Under the pieces are notes generated by a model, which saw nothing but the letters and a program-made list of their open reading frames with translations, was not told the DNA's origin and made no database searches. A stretch of DNA of 64,000 nucleotides from JANQOH01 sp965201155 (lineage in GTDB: Bacteria; Pseudomonadota; Alphaproteobacteria; UBA7887). Each line of letters opens with the position of its first letter. Position 1 is the first letter of the stretch. This document shows, piece by piece, positions 25,932 through 35,229 of this stretch. The position numbers and the translations under genes are program-made. The DNA is taken from contig OZ241752.1 in the NCBI GenBank assembly GCA_965201155.1, forward strand, positions 434,001 through 498,000, read 5' to 3'.

Positions 25932-26918
25932 ATGAATGACAAGACCGGCGTGATGATCTGCGGACATGGCAGTCGCGACCCCGATGCTGTCGCCGAATTT
26001 GCTGCGCTTGCGCAAGGCATCACCGCACGCCTGCCCGACTATCCCGTCGAGTCCGGCTTCCTGGAATTTGCCCGCCCCATCATCCGTGATGGGCTGGACG
26101 CGCTGCGTAACGCCGGAGTCCAACGCATTCTTGCAGTGCCGGGCATGTTGTTCGCCGCCGGTCACGCAAAGAACGATATCCCGTCGGTGCTCAACACCTA
26201 CGCGGCAGGACGCTCAGACCTGCGCATAGAATATGGCCGCGAACTGGGAATCGACCTCAAGTTGATTCGCGTCGCCGGTGAGCGCGTCGAACAGGCGCTG
26301 GACGCCGTCGGACCGGGACCGGCACGCAACGAAACCGCCCTGGTCGTCGTGGGCCGCGGTGCGTCCGATCCCGACGCTAACAGCAATGTCGCCAAGGTCA
26401 CGCGCATGATCTGGGAAGGCATGGGCTTTGCGTGGGGCGAAACCGCCTATTCAGGGGTCACCTTCCCCTTGGTCACACCGGCGCTGGAGCATGTGGCTCG
26501 CCTTGGCTATCCGCGCGTGGTGGTCTTCCCCTATTTCCTGTTCACCGGAGTACTGGTGAAACGCATTTACACCCATACCGACCAGGTGGCCGCGCGCCAT
26601 CCGAAAATCGAGTTCATCAAAGCGCCCTATCTCAACGACCACCCCCTGGTGCTCGATACTTTCGCCGAACGCGTGACCGAAATCCTGGACGGCGACAACG
26701 CGATGAATTGCCAGATGTGCAAATATCGCGAACAAATGCTCGGTTTTGAAGACGAAGTCGGATTGCCGCAGGCCAGCCACCACCATCACGTAGAAGGAAT
26801 CGGTGTCGGCCACACACACGGCCATTCACATTCGCATGACCACGGGCATCATCCGTATCCCCACCGCGGTCACCCGCTCGGCCCCGCCAGCATGAAAGCG
26901 ACCGAATCCGGCCAATGA
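25932..26918 (+). CDS. cbiX: Sirohydrochlorin cobaltochelatase CbiX, long form
   Basis: Class II chelatase (328 aa) of two CbiX halves. The first holds ICGHGSRDPDAV and VPGMLFAAGHAKNDIP with the metal-handling His pair. In the second half the equivalent position is VVGRGASDPDAN, so His is replaced and that half is probably structural. The C-terminal extension has MNCQMC (an MxCxxC motif that in long CbiX proteins binds a 4Fe-4S cluster) and a His-rich tail (HHHHVEG, HTHGHSHSHDHGHH). It marks early cobalt insertion. It overlaps cobH by 4 nt. Confidence 0.9.
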   Translation: MNDKTGVMICGHGSRDPDAVAEFAALAQGITARLPDYPVESGFLEFARPIIRDGLDALRNAGVQRILAVPGMLFAAGHAKNDIPSVLNTYAAGRSDLRIEYGRELGIDLKLIRVAGERVEQALDAVGPGPARNETALVVVGRGASDPDANSNVAKVTRMIWEGMGFAWGETAYSGVTFPLVTPALEHVARLGYPRVVVFPYFLFTGVLVKRIYTHTDQVAARHPKIEFIKAPYLNDHPLVLDTFAERVTEILDGDNAMNCQMCKYREQMLGFEDEVGLPQASHHHHVEGIGVGHTHGHSHSHDHGHHPYPHRGHPLGPASMKATESGQ

Positions 26919-27508
26919 CCTGGCTGGCTGACCCCGGCGAAATCTATCGCCGTTCATTCGCTGTCGTTCGCCGGGAAACCGCGCTCGGTCATGTCCCGCC
27001 GGACCTGGAGCCAGTCGTGGTGCGTCTAGTGCACGCTTGCGGCATGACCGACATCGCCGCAGACCTTGCCTGGTCCGGCAGCATCGCCGCGGCAGCACGG
27101 GCGGCCCTCGCCGCGGACGCCGCCATTCTGGTGGACGGACGCATGACGGAAGCCGGCATCACACGCCGGAAATTGCCGCGCCGCAACCGCGTTCTGTGCA
27201 CGCTCGATGACGCAAGCGCGTCCAACGGCGCCACCCGTTCCGCTGCGGCAGTCGACTTGTGGCGCCCCCATCTCGACGGCGCAGTGGTCGCCATCGGCAA
27301 TGCGCCAACGGCCCTGTTTCGCCTGCTCGACCTCCTGGCCAACGGTGCAGCGAAACCGGCAGCCATATTCGCGTTTCCGGTCGGTTTCGTCGGCGCCGTC
27401 GAATCCAAGCAAGCACTGTGCGATGCAGCCTTGGACGTGCCCTACCTCACACTGCGCGGGCGGCGCGGCGGCAGCGCCCTCGCCGCCGCCGCCATCAACG
27501 CCCTGTGA
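26915..27508 (+). CDS. cobH: Precorrin-8X methylmutase
   Basis: CobH/CbiC (197 aa), moving the methyl group from C11 to C12. VRLVHACGMTDIAADL holds the catalytic His; VDGRMTEAGITRRKLP, AIGNAPTALFRLLDLL and PVGFVGAVESKQAL are the family blocks. The ATG overlaps the cbiX stop (ATGA). Confidence 0.94.
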   Translation: MTWLADPGEIYRRSFAVVRRETALGHVPPDLEPVVVRLVHACGMTDIAADLAWSGSIAAAARAALAADAAILVDGRMTEAGITRRKLPRRNRVLCTLDDASASNGATRSAAAVDLWRPHLDGAVVAIGNAPTALFRLLDLLANGAAKPAAIFAFPVGFVGAVESKQALCDAALDVPYLTLRGRRGGSALAAAAINAL

Positions 27509-27510
27509 CC

Positions 27511-27852
27511 ATGCCGAGCGAGTATTCCAGGATGACTGGGCAGGAGTCGGTGTTTCAGGTCAAGGAACAGGCAAGTTGGGCTTTTGCGTCGCGAGAGGGA
27601 GGCCGGCAGGTACGCGCGACGATACAGAACTTGCTGCGCCAAACGAGCCGCGCCCCCGTCATCCTGGATTTTGATGGTGTAGGGGTCTTTTCCAGCAGCT
27701 TTGCGGACGAAGTTTTCGGACGCCTGTTTGTGGAGATGGGCCCACGCGGGTTCATGACGCGAATTCGCATGCGCAATACCGATCCTACGGTGGACGGACT
27801 GATCGATCGTGCCATCGAGCAACGGACCAGACTCGGCAATGGTGACGCCTGA
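27511..27852 (+). CDS. STAS-like (DUF4325) protein
   Basis: A 113-residue protein with FASREGGRQVRATIQNLL, then VILDFDGVGVFSSSFADEVFGRLFVEMG, the pattern of DUF4325 STAS-like proteins. These often accompany anti-sigma-like ATPases in partner-switch or defence settings. Here it lies 2 nt after cobH and before cobL in the same direction, so it must be co-transcribed with cobalamin genes. No partner kinase is adjacent; the nearest in the window is the RsbW-like gene at 57 kb. Function here is unknown. Confidence 0.75.
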   Translation: MPSEYSRMTGQESVFQVKEQASWAFASREGGRQVRATIQNLLRQTSRAPVILDFDGVGVFSSSFADEVFGRLFVEMGPRGFMTRIRMRNTDPTVDGLIDRAIEQRTRLGNGDA

Positions 27853-27920
27853 CATGGATCGTCGCACCGCCCATCAGCCGGCCTGATGAACGCCGACATC
27901 GGACAGGCCATGGTTTCTCG

Positions 27921-29141
27921 GTGGAACAGGCCGGCACGACACCCGTGACCGCGTGGCTGGCCATCGTGGGGATCGGTGAGGATGGGTTGGCGGGGCTGGG
28001 AATTCGCGCTCGCGGCTTGATAGACCGTGCCGAAATTCTCGTCGGAGGCGCTCGGCATCTCGCCATGATCCCCGACGACGGGCGGCAGCGCCTCGCATGG
28101 CCAAGCCCTCTCGCACCCATGATTGAGCGAATTGCGGCCTTGCGCCCGCGGCGCGTATGTGTGCTCGCCACCGGCGACCCCATGCATCACGGCATCGGCA
28201 CAGTGCTGGCGCGGCGCGTTCCGCACGAGGAGATTACCGTTATCCCGGCCCCAAGCGCGTTTGCACTGGCCTGCGCCGAAATGTGTTGGCCCCGCACGGA
28301 AGTGGAGACGTTATCGCTGCACACGAAACCAGTTGAAACGATAGCGGTCAGCCTCCACGCCGGAGTGCGGCTGCTCGTGCTCAGCCGTAATGGCTCCACT
28401 CCCGGCTCCGTCGCACGATTTCTGACCGATTGCGGCTTTGGCGACAGCACCATGACGGTTCTCGAGCATTTGGGGGGCGCAAAGCAGCATCGCCGCAGCG
28501 CCAAGGCCCGTGACTGGCCGTCCGCGCCCACGGCCGACCTGAATATGCTCGCGATTGAATGCGCCGGAGACCCGGGTCTGCCCGTCGCGCCCGGCCTCGC
28601 GGACAATGCTTACGACCATGACGGACAGATCACGAAACGGGAAGTTCGTGCAGCCACACTGGCGGCGCTCGCGCCAGCGCCGGACGCGCTGCTCTGGGAT
28701 GTCGGCTCCGGCGCCGGCTCCATCGCAGTGGAATGGCTGCGAAGCCATCGCCGGTGTCGCGCTATTGCCATCGAACACGACCCTGACCGCTGCGCCCGCA
28801 TTCGCCGTAATGCGGCAAAGCTCGGCGTTCCCCATCTTGATATCGTAGCCGGTGCTGCGCCCGCGGCACTTGCCGGCCTCGAACCGCCCGACGCCATTTT
28901 CCTCGGCGGCGGGGTAGCAAACAGCGTTATCTGGGAACAGTGCCGCAAGATGTTGCGACCGCGGGGGCGTCTGGTCGCAAACGCCGTAACGACAGCCGGA
29001 GAAATGCGGTTGTTGTTGCTCCATGCCGAGTATGGCGGCGCCCTCACCCGCATCGCCGTCTCACGCGCAGAGCCCATGGGGGCTAGCGTTGCATGGCGCG
29101 CGCTGCGACCCGTAACGCAACTCGTGCAGATCAAACCGTGA
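27921..29141 (+). CDS. cobL: Precorrin-6B C5,15-methyltransferase CobL
   Basis: Fused CbiE-CbiT enzyme (406 aa) that methylates C5 and C15 and decarboxylates. The N-terminal tetrapyrrole methylase domain has VGIGEDGLAGLGIRARGLI, VLATGDPMHHGIGTVLARR and PAPSAFALACAEM. The C-terminal SAM domain (from about residue 225) has KREVRAATLAAL and LLWDVGSGAGSIAVEWLR. The GTG start is accepted because the frame opens close to it and matches the family N-terminus. Confidence 0.94.
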   Translation: MEQAGTTPVTAWLAIVGIGEDGLAGLGIRARGLIDRAEILVGGARHLAMIPDDGRQRLAWPSPLAPMIERIAALRPRRVCVLATGDPMHHGIGTVLARRVPHEEITVIPAPSAFALACAEMCWPRTEVETLSLHTKPVETIAVSLHAGVRLLVLSRNGSTPGSVARFLTDCGFGDSTMTVLEHLGGAKQHRRSAKARDWPSAPTADLNMLAIECAGDPGLPVAPGLADNAYDHDGQITKREVRAATLAALAPAPDALLWDVGSGAGSIAVEWLRSHRRCRAIAIEHDPDRCARIRRNAAKLGVPHLDIVAGAAPAALAGLEPPDAIFLGGGVANSVIWEQCRKMLRPRGRLVANAVTTAGEMRLLLLHAEYGGALTRIAVSRAEPMGASVAWRALRPVTQLVQIKP

Positions 29142-29842
29142 GCGGCGCCATATTCGGGCTCGGCGTCGGACCCGGCGACCCCGAATTGCTGACGCTCAAG
29201 GCGCTGCGTTTGCTGCGCACGGCCACGCTGGTTGTCTATCCCGCGCCGGAAACCGGCCCCAGTCTGACCCGAAGCATCGTCGCTCCGCATCTCGATGGCA
29301 GCCAGGAAGAAATGGCGATCCGCATACCCATGACCGCCGCACGTTTTCCGGCGCAGTCCGTGTATGACCGCGCCGCCAGCGAAATTGCGGCGCGCGCCGC
29401 GGAAGGCGACAGCGTCGCCGTGTTGTGTGAGGGCGACCCGTTCTTCTATGGCTCATTCATGTACTTGTTCGCGCGCCTTGCCGAACAGGCGCCGGTCGAG
29501 GTAGTGCCCGGCGTCAGTTCGCTGACCGCCGCCGCAACCCGTCTCGGCGCACCGCTTGCGGCACGTAATGACGTGTTGAGCGTCATTCCCGCGGGGCTTC
29601 CCGAAGACGACATCATCCGCCGTCTGCAATGCGCAGACGCCGCCGCAATCATCAAGGTTGGTGCACATTTCGCCAAGCTGCGCCGCACACTCGGTGCGCT
29701 CGGTCTCGACGACCAGGCGCATTACATTTCCCATGCGACCATGGACAGGGAGAACACCGCCCCGCTGGACCGGGTGGACCCGGCGTCCGTTCCCTATTTC
29801 TCCATGATACTGATACACAAGCGCGGTGCGGCGTGGCAGTAA
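29138..29842 (+). CDS. cobI: Precorrin-2 C20-methyltransferase
   Basis: Tetrapyrrole methylase (234 aa) for C20. IFGLGVGPGDPELLTLKALRLL, VAVLCEGDPFFYGSFMYLFARL, VVPGVSSLTAAATRLG and the CobI/CbiL-typical AAIIKVGAHFAKLRRTL. The GTG at 29138 overlaps the cobL stop (GTGA), which is better than the upstream frame. Confidence 0.93.
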   Translation: MSGAIFGLGVGPGDPELLTLKALRLLRTATLVVYPAPETGPSLTRSIVAPHLDGSQEEMAIRIPMTAARFPAQSVYDRAASEIAARAAEGDSVAVLCEGDPFFYGSFMYLFARLAEQAPVEVVPGVSSLTAAATRLGAPLAARNDVLSVIPAGLPEDDIIRRLQCADAAAIIKVGAHFAKLRRTLGALGLDDQAHYISHATMDRENTAPLDRVDPASVPYFSMILIHKRGAAWQ

Positions 29843-31626
29843 GCCCGACTGCTATCGTACTGCTCGGCAAGCGCGGCCTTGCCATTGCCCGGCGCGCAGC
29901 CGCAGCGCTAGATAACGCACAATTGCACGGGTTCGCCCCCCGTCTGGACGAAGCAGGCGTCGATGTGCGCTTCCACGACCCCGGTACGCACCTCGCAGCG
30001 TTGTTTCGCGGCGGCGTACCTGTCGTCGGCATATGTGCTGCCGGAATTCTTGTCCGGGCGCTTGCGCCCCTGCTTGCTGATAAATCGCGCGAGCCGCCCG
30101 TGCTCGCCCTATCGGAAGACGGTGCGCATATCGTGCCGTTGCTTGGGGGGCACCGCGGCGCCAACAAGTTGGCTCGCCAACTCGCCCGGGCGCTGGGCGG
30201 CCGCGCAGCCATCACCACTGCCGGCGATACCGCGTTCGGTCTGGCGTTCGACGAACCGCCTCCGGGCTGGACTCTCGCCAACCCGGAGAGCGTAAAGAGC
30301 TTTGCCGCCGCCCTCCTGAATGGCGAAAAAGTGCGCACGGGCAACTTTCCGACCTGGCTTGCTGACAGCACGCTGCCGGTCGACGATGACGGCGCCTTGA
30401 CCATCACGATCAGCGAACGCCGGATGGCCGCACCGACGCGCACGCTGGTCTATCATCCTCGGCGACTGGCGCTTGGCATTGGCTGCGCACGCGGGGCGGC
30501 GCCGGAAGACGCGATCCGGCTCGCTGAGGCGGTGTGCGCGGAAGGCGAAGCGGCGGAAGCGGCGCTGGCATGCGTCGTATCGCTCGATCTCAAGGCTGAC
30601 GAGCCTGCGGTGCACGCCGTAGCAAAGCGGTTTCGGATTCCGGCACGATTTTTTTCTGCCGACCGACTGGAAGCTGAAACACCGCGTCTCGCGAACCCCT
30701 CGCAAGTCGTGTTCGACGCAGTCGGCTGTCACGGTGTGTCGGAGGCGGCGGCGCTCGCAGCCGCGGGCGACGGTAGCGCCCTCATCGTACCCAAGCGCGT
30801 GGCCGGGTCCGTAACTGCTGCTTTGGCACGGGCGGAAGGCGTCATCAATCCGCAGGGTGTCGGTGCGCCGCAGGGCCGTCTGGCGATTGTCGGACTTGGC
30901 CCCGGCGCGGCTCACTGGCGCACGCCCGAAGCAGCGCAGGCCATCGACGAGGCAGAGGATGTGATCGGCTACAGTCTCTATCTCGATCTACTCGGAGAAC
31001 ATCTGCGCGGCCAGCGACGGCATGACTTTCCTCTTGGTTGCGAAGAGGCGCGTGCGCGCCATGCGCTGACGCTCGCTGCACAAGGGCGCCGGGTAGCGTT
31101 GGTCTCGTCCGGCGATCCGGGAATTTACGCAATGGCAGCGCTTGTGTTCGAGTGCCTGGACGGCAGCGACCGCGCCGACTGGCGCCGGGTCGCGATTTCC
31201 GTGATTCCCGGTGTTTCGGCGCTTCAGGCGGCAGCAGCGCGCGCGGGGGCGCCGATCGGTCACGATTTCTGCGCCATCTCGCTGTCCGACTTGATGACGC
31301 CGTGGGACGTCATCGAAAAACGCCTGCGCGCGGCCGCGGAAGCGGATTTCGTTGTCGCTCTCTATAATCCCGTATCGGTGCGTCGTCCCGACCGACTTGA
31401 CCGCGCGCGCGATTGCCTCCTCACCGCGCGCCCACCGGAGACACCGGTCGTACTCGCCCGCAATCTTGGTAGAAAAGGCGAGACCGTGCAGCACACGACA
31501 CTTTTCGCGCTTGATGCCGAAGAAGTCGATATGCTGACCCTTGTTCTGGTCGGCGCCACAAACACGCGCGCCATCGACCGGACATCATGGATCTACACAC
31601 CGCGCGGTTATCGGGTGACGGAATGA
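29833..31626 (+). CDS. CbiG-CobJ fusion
   Basis: A bifunctional 597-residue protein. The N-terminal half is CbiG: VVGICAAGILVRALAPLLADKS, VLALSEDGAHIVPLLGGHRGANKLAR, ITTAGDTAFG, then the CbiG C-terminal domain (LGIGCARGAAPEDAI). The C-terminal half from about residue 345 is precorrin-3B C17-methyltransferase: IVGLGPGAAHWRTPEAAQAI, VALVSSGDPGIYAMA, VIPGVSALQAAAARAGAPIGHDFCAISLSD, VVLARNLGRKGE. CbiG opens the delta-lactone in the cobalt-early route, so its presence instead of CobG bears on which route operates. The GTG start overlaps the cobI stop. Confidence 0.92.
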   Translation: MAVSPTAIVLLGKRGLAIARRAAAALDNAQLHGFAPRLDEAGVDVRFHDPGTHLAALFRGGVPVVGICAAGILVRALAPLLADKSREPPVLALSEDGAHIVPLLGGHRGANKLARQLARALGGRAAITTAGDTAFGLAFDEPPPGWTLANPESVKSFAAALLNGEKVRTGNFPTWLADSTLPVDDDGALTITISERRMAAPTRTLVYHPRRLALGIGCARGAAPEDAIRLAEAVCAEGEAAEAALACVVSLDLKADEPAVHAVAKRFRIPARFFSADRLEAETPRLANPSQVVFDAVGCHGVSEAAALAAAGDGSALIVPKRVAGSVTAALARAEGVINPQGVGAPQGRLAIVGLGPGAAHWRTPEAAQAIDEAEDVIGYSLYLDLLGEHLRGQRRHDFPLGCEEARARHALTLAAQGRRVALVSSGDPGIYAMAALVFECLDGSDRADWRRVAISVIPGVSALQAAAARAGAPIGHDFCAISLSDLMTPWDVIEKRLRAAAEADFVVALYNPVSVRRPDRLDRARDCLLTARPPETPVVLARNLGRKGETVQHTTLFALDAEEVDMLTLVLVGATNTRAIDRTSWIYTPRGYRVTE

Positions 31627-32393
31627 CGGTTCATTTTGTCGGCGCCGGTCCGGGCGCCGCCGACCTTATCACCGTGCGCGGACGCGATCTCATCGCCCGC
31701 TGCCCGGTTTGCCTATACGCCGGCTCCCTGGTGCCTCCGGAGGTCGTGGCCGGGGCGCCCTTGGGCGCGCGGGTGATAGACACAGCGCCGCTGACTCTCG
31801 GGGAAATCGTCGAAGAAATGCGCCTCGCCGACGAGGGCGGCGCCGACGTCGCTCGAGTTCACTCCGGTGACCCTTCGCTTTACGGTGCTGTCGCCGAGCA
31901 AATGCGGCGCCTCGATGAATTGGGAATCGACTACGACATCACCCCCGGCGTGCCGGCCTTTGCCGCCGCCGCCGCCGCGCTGAAAACCGAACTCACCATC
32001 CCCGGAATTGCGCAGACCGTGATCCTCACGCGAACCCCAGGCAAGGCGACAGCCATGCCTGGGGGTGAAGATCTGGCTACCCTTGCCGCAACCGGCGCAA
32101 CCCTTGCACTGCACCTCTCAGTCCGCAACCTGCGCGCAGTTGAACGGGCGCTACGCCCAGTGTGCGGCAGGGATTGTCCGGTCGCCGTGATCTATCGGGC
32201 GAGCTGGCCGGACCAAAAGATCATCCGCGGCACACTGGCCAATATTCGCTTGCGCGTACGCGCTGCCCGCATTACGCGCACAGCCCTGATCCTGGTTGGA
32301 CGCGCCCTGGCGCAACACGATTTCACAGACAGCGCCCTCTATGCGCCAGATCACACGCACATTCTGCGCCCGGTACGAGGGGGCGCACCATAA
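31623..32393 (+). CDS. cobM: Precorrin-4 C11-methyltransferase
   Basis: CobM/CbiF (256 aa). FVGAGPGAADLITVRGRDLI at the N-terminus, YAGSLVPPEVV, ARVHSGDPSLYGAVAEQMRRLDELGIDYDITPGVPAF and the family signature VILTRTPGKATAMP. The ATG at 31623 overlaps the CobJ stop (ATGA). It is the last cobalamin gene of the run. Confidence 0.95.
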   Translation: MTVHFVGAGPGAADLITVRGRDLIARCPVCLYAGSLVPPEVVAGAPLGARVIDTAPLTLGEIVEEMRLADEGGADVARVHSGDPSLYGAVAEQMRRLDELGIDYDITPGVPAFAAAAAALKTELTIPGIAQTVILTRTPGKATAMPGGEDLATLAATGATLALHLSVRNLRAVERALRPVCGRDCPVAVIYRASWPDQKIIRGTLANIRLRVRAARITRTALILVGRALAQHDFTDSALYAPDHTHILRPVRGGAP

Positions 32394-32474
32394 TGAAGTC
32401 CCGTTACAGCAAGTTGAGCTTGGGCCTGCGCAATTCTAGTATCCGCGCCTCTTTTCGCGACAAGGCTGGACACC

Positions 32475-33434
32475 GTGGCTAATATTGCCATCACCATGGG
32501 CGACCCCAGCGGAATCGGTCCGGAAATCATCTGCAAGGCGCTTGCGGCCCTGCCCGCCGATATGCGTCGCGCGTGTCGCGTTATCGGCACGCGGCGGTTT
32601 CTCGAACGGGCCAATTCCCTCACCGATTCCGGTCTTACGTTCGGACCCGGCGGGGTCACCATTACCGATGTGCAAACACCGGGGCACGAGCAAATTCGCG
32701 ATGCCGAGGTGACGGCGGGCGGCGGCCACGCCGCCCACGGATATGTGGTGAAGGCGGTAGACATGGCATTGCGCGGCGAGGCCGAAGCCATCGTCACCGC
32801 ACCGTTGAACAAGGCCGCGCTGCACAAGGCCGGTCACCACTACGACGGACATACCGAACTCCTTCAGCATCTGACCGGCGCGCAGTCGTCATACATGCTG
32901 CTGGCGTCGGAGCGGTTGAAGGTTATCCACGTTTCCACCCATTGTTCGTTAGCGGAAGCCATCACACGAACCCGCCGCGGGCGCATTCTGGAAACCATCC
33001 GCGCCGGGCGCGATCATCTGCAGCGTATGGGGGTAACGGAGCCGCGAATTGCCTGCGCCGGGCTCAATCCGCATTGCGGAGAAGGCGGTCTGTTCGGGAA
33101 ACAGGATACACAGGAAATTGCACCGGCGGTCGCTGCAGCTCGGGACGAGGGGATCGACGCGACGGGTCCGCTGCCTGCTGATTCCGTGTTCCACCGGGCG
33201 GCCGCGGGTGCGTTCGATCTTGTGGTGGCAAATTATCACGACCAGGGACATATCCCGGTCAAACTGATCGCGTTTCACAGTGCGGTGAACGTCTCGCTGG
33301 GATTGCCGATTGCCCGCTGTTCGGTCGACCATGGCACGGCGTTCGACATCGCCTGGACCGGGCGCGCGGACCACACCAACATGCTCTCCGCCCTCGCCTA
33401 CGCGCGGCGCATGGCTGTGCCCGCCCCGGCCTGA
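32475..33434 (+). CDS. pdxA: 4-hydroxythreonine-4-phosphate dehydrogenase
   Basis: PdxA (319 aa), NAD-dependent enzyme of pyridoxal 5'-phosphate synthesis. IAITMGDPSGIGPEII at the N-terminus, EAIVTAPLNKAALHKAG, YDGHTELLQHLTGA (metal His), IACAGLNPHCGEGGLFG and VANYHDQGHIPVKLIAF (metal His). The GTG start matches family N-termini. It lies 81 nt after cobM and is probably read from the same transcript. Confidence 0.95.
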   Translation: MANIAITMGDPSGIGPEIICKALAALPADMRRACRVIGTRRFLERANSLTDSGLTFGPGGVTITDVQTPGHEQIRDAEVTAGGGHAAHGYVVKAVDMALRGEAEAIVTAPLNKAALHKAGHHYDGHTELLQHLTGAQSSYMLLASERLKVIHVSTHCSLAEAITRTRRGRILETIRAGRDHLQRMGVTEPRIACAGLNPHCGEGGLFGKQDTQEIAPAVAAARDEGIDATGPLPADSVFHRAAAGAFDLVVANYHDQGHIPVKLIAFHSAVNVSLGLPIARCSVDHGTAFDIAWTGRADHTNMLSALAYARRMAVPAPA

Positions 33435-33440
33435 ACAGCA

Positions 33441-35201
33441 ATGACCGACCAGAACACTGCAGCCTCTACGTCGGCGTTCGGCGATCTGCTCTATGTCGCA
33501 GCGCCGTTCCTGATACTGGTGACTCCCTTTGTGAGCTTTGTGGATTTTGCCGCTTACGGCTATCGCACCGAACTTTTCATTTCCGTCGGCCTGTTTCTGT
33601 TGCCGGCACTCTTGTTCGGCACGCTGCTGATCAACGGCTCCAATCGCGTTCGCGCCATCACCCTGCTGATATTGCTGACCGTGGCGGCCGATTTCCTGTT
33701 GCCGTTCGATGCCGCCCTGTCCGCGTTAGGCAATTGGATCGACCACGCGATCAACAACCGGTTGACGCTCCCGGACGATATCCGCCCGTTTGTTCCCATC
33801 GGCGCTCTCGTCGCTGGCTACGCTGTTGTTCTCGTTCTTGTTCTCATCCTGCGTCGCCTCGCCATAATGCTGTGTGCGCTCGGCTTCGGAGCGTTGGCGA
33901 TCCATTTTCTGATTGTCGGTTCCTGGGAACCCGATCGGTCATTCACTGAACGTTCCGGTACCGGGATCAATGCCAATACCGACCTGGCACCGGTCGTGCA
34001 TATCATACTCGGCGGCCACAATGCTGTTGCGGCGCTCGACGACGAAAGCGAGCGTTCTCTGCGTGCCACGATCGAAAGCCGCTATCCCGAGCGAGGCTTT
34101 CGCCTGTTCCGCCACGCCTACAGTCAATATCATGACGCGCGAAACAGCATTCCCGCGTTGATGAATTTCGACACCCCCGATCGCGATGCCGCATGGCTTG
34201 ACCAACCGGCCTGGGGCGGGCGCCCGCTAAGTGCCGCCGCCTATATGATCCATTTGGCCGGTCAGGGATACAGGGTCAGCGTCTATCAGACGGACCAGCT
34301 TGACATCTGTGCCGGCGCGCGGGCGGCAATCGCTCGATGCCTCACATGGCACGGAGCCACGCCGCAGATACTGGCGACGCTGCCCTTGCCGATGATCGAG
34401 AAGCTGGTACTGATCTGGGGTTTGTATCTCGAACGCTCGGACATTCACGAGGCAATCCGAGCAGCCTATCGGCGTCACGCGGCGCCGTTGGCGGTGCGTT
34501 TCGGGATTCCGGCCCCGGCATGGTCATGGCATGGCGGGCGGTTGGATTCGCTGACCGCACCCGCGATCCAGGCGCGTCTGGAGTCCGATTTGCGCGCAGG
34601 CGGAGGGGGCACCGCATATGTTGTCTCGTTCCCGACTGGCAGCCCCTACGCATACGGGGAAGATTGCACACTTTATTCGGAAACCACCCGCTGGCTGGAG
34701 CCGACCGACCGCACCCGGATTTATCCGATGCGCAACAGTGCCGCAGGCGCCGTGCTTCGCCGCAAACGGCTGGCAGCGCAACTCGGATGTGTACACCAGC
34801 GGCTCGGAGCCATCCTCGATACCATTGATGAAGCACCAGCCATGGCCGAGGCGATGGTGCTAATTCACGGCATCCACGGGTCGCATATCGCGCTGCATGA
34901 GCCAACTGCCGTGCACGAAACAGCTGCCGATGAGAACGACTTTCTCAACGGCTTTTCTACTTTTTTTGCGGTCAGGTCACCGCACCTGACACCGGGAACA
35001 ACCGATCAGCCGACTCCGCTGCATGCCTCGTTCCCGACATTTTTCGGCATTTCACCCAGCGCCGGGGGCGAATCCCAAGTCTATCTGTTCAGCACCCCGC
35101 GCGGCCCCCTCGCCGCCCGCCGCGCCGAAGAAGCGTTACCGTCGCTCTATGGGGCTTCAGACACCGAGCCGGATCTCGCGGATCCACCCTCTGTCAGTTG
35201 A
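33441..35201 (+). CDS. Membrane-anchored sulfatase/phosphoethanolamine-transferase-like protein
   Basis: A 586-residue protein with about five N-terminal membrane spans (LLYVAAPFLILVTPFVSFVDF, ELFISVGLFLLPALLFGTLLI, ITLLILLTVAADFLLPF, VPIGALVAGYAVVLVLVLIL, LAIMLCALGFGALAIHFLI) and a large C-terminal domain. That domain opens VVHIILGGHNAVAALDDE and reaches YSQYHDARNSIPALMNF, where a Ser sits where alkaline-phosphatase-superfamily membrane sulfatases carry their Ser/Thr nucleophile. The usual early metal Asp is not clear (GGHN in place of a GEN/DE-type motif), so activity is uncertain. It follows pdxA by 6 nt and is convergent with the next operon. Confidence 0.6.
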   Translation: MTDQNTAASTSAFGDLLYVAAPFLILVTPFVSFVDFAAYGYRTELFISVGLFLLPALLFGTLLINGSNRVRAITLLILLTVAADFLLPFDAALSALGNWIDHAINNRLTLPDDIRPFVPIGALVAGYAVVLVLVLILRRLAIMLCALGFGALAIHFLIVGSWEPDRSFTERSGTGINANTDLAPVVHIILGGHNAVAALDDESERSLRATIESRYPERGFRLFRHAYSQYHDARNSIPALMNFDTPDRDAAWLDQPAWGGRPLSAAAYMIHLAGQGYRVSVYQTDQLDICAGARAAIARCLTWHGATPQILATLPLPMIEKLVLIWGLYLERSDIHEAIRAAYRRHAAPLAVRFGIPAPAWSWHGGRLDSLTAPAIQARLESDLRAGGGGTAYVVSFPTGSPYAYGEDCTLYSETTRWLEPTDRTRIYPMRNSAAGAVLRRKRLAAQLGCVHQRLGAILDTIDEAPAMAEAMVLIHGIHGSHIALHEPTAVHETAADENDFLNGFSTFFAVRSPHLTPGTTDQPTPLHASFPTFFGISPSAGGESQVYLFSTPRGPLAARRAEEALPSLYGASDTEPDLADPPSVS

Positions 35202-35229
35202 CTGATCCCGTTTTCTGCAAGCTCCGACC

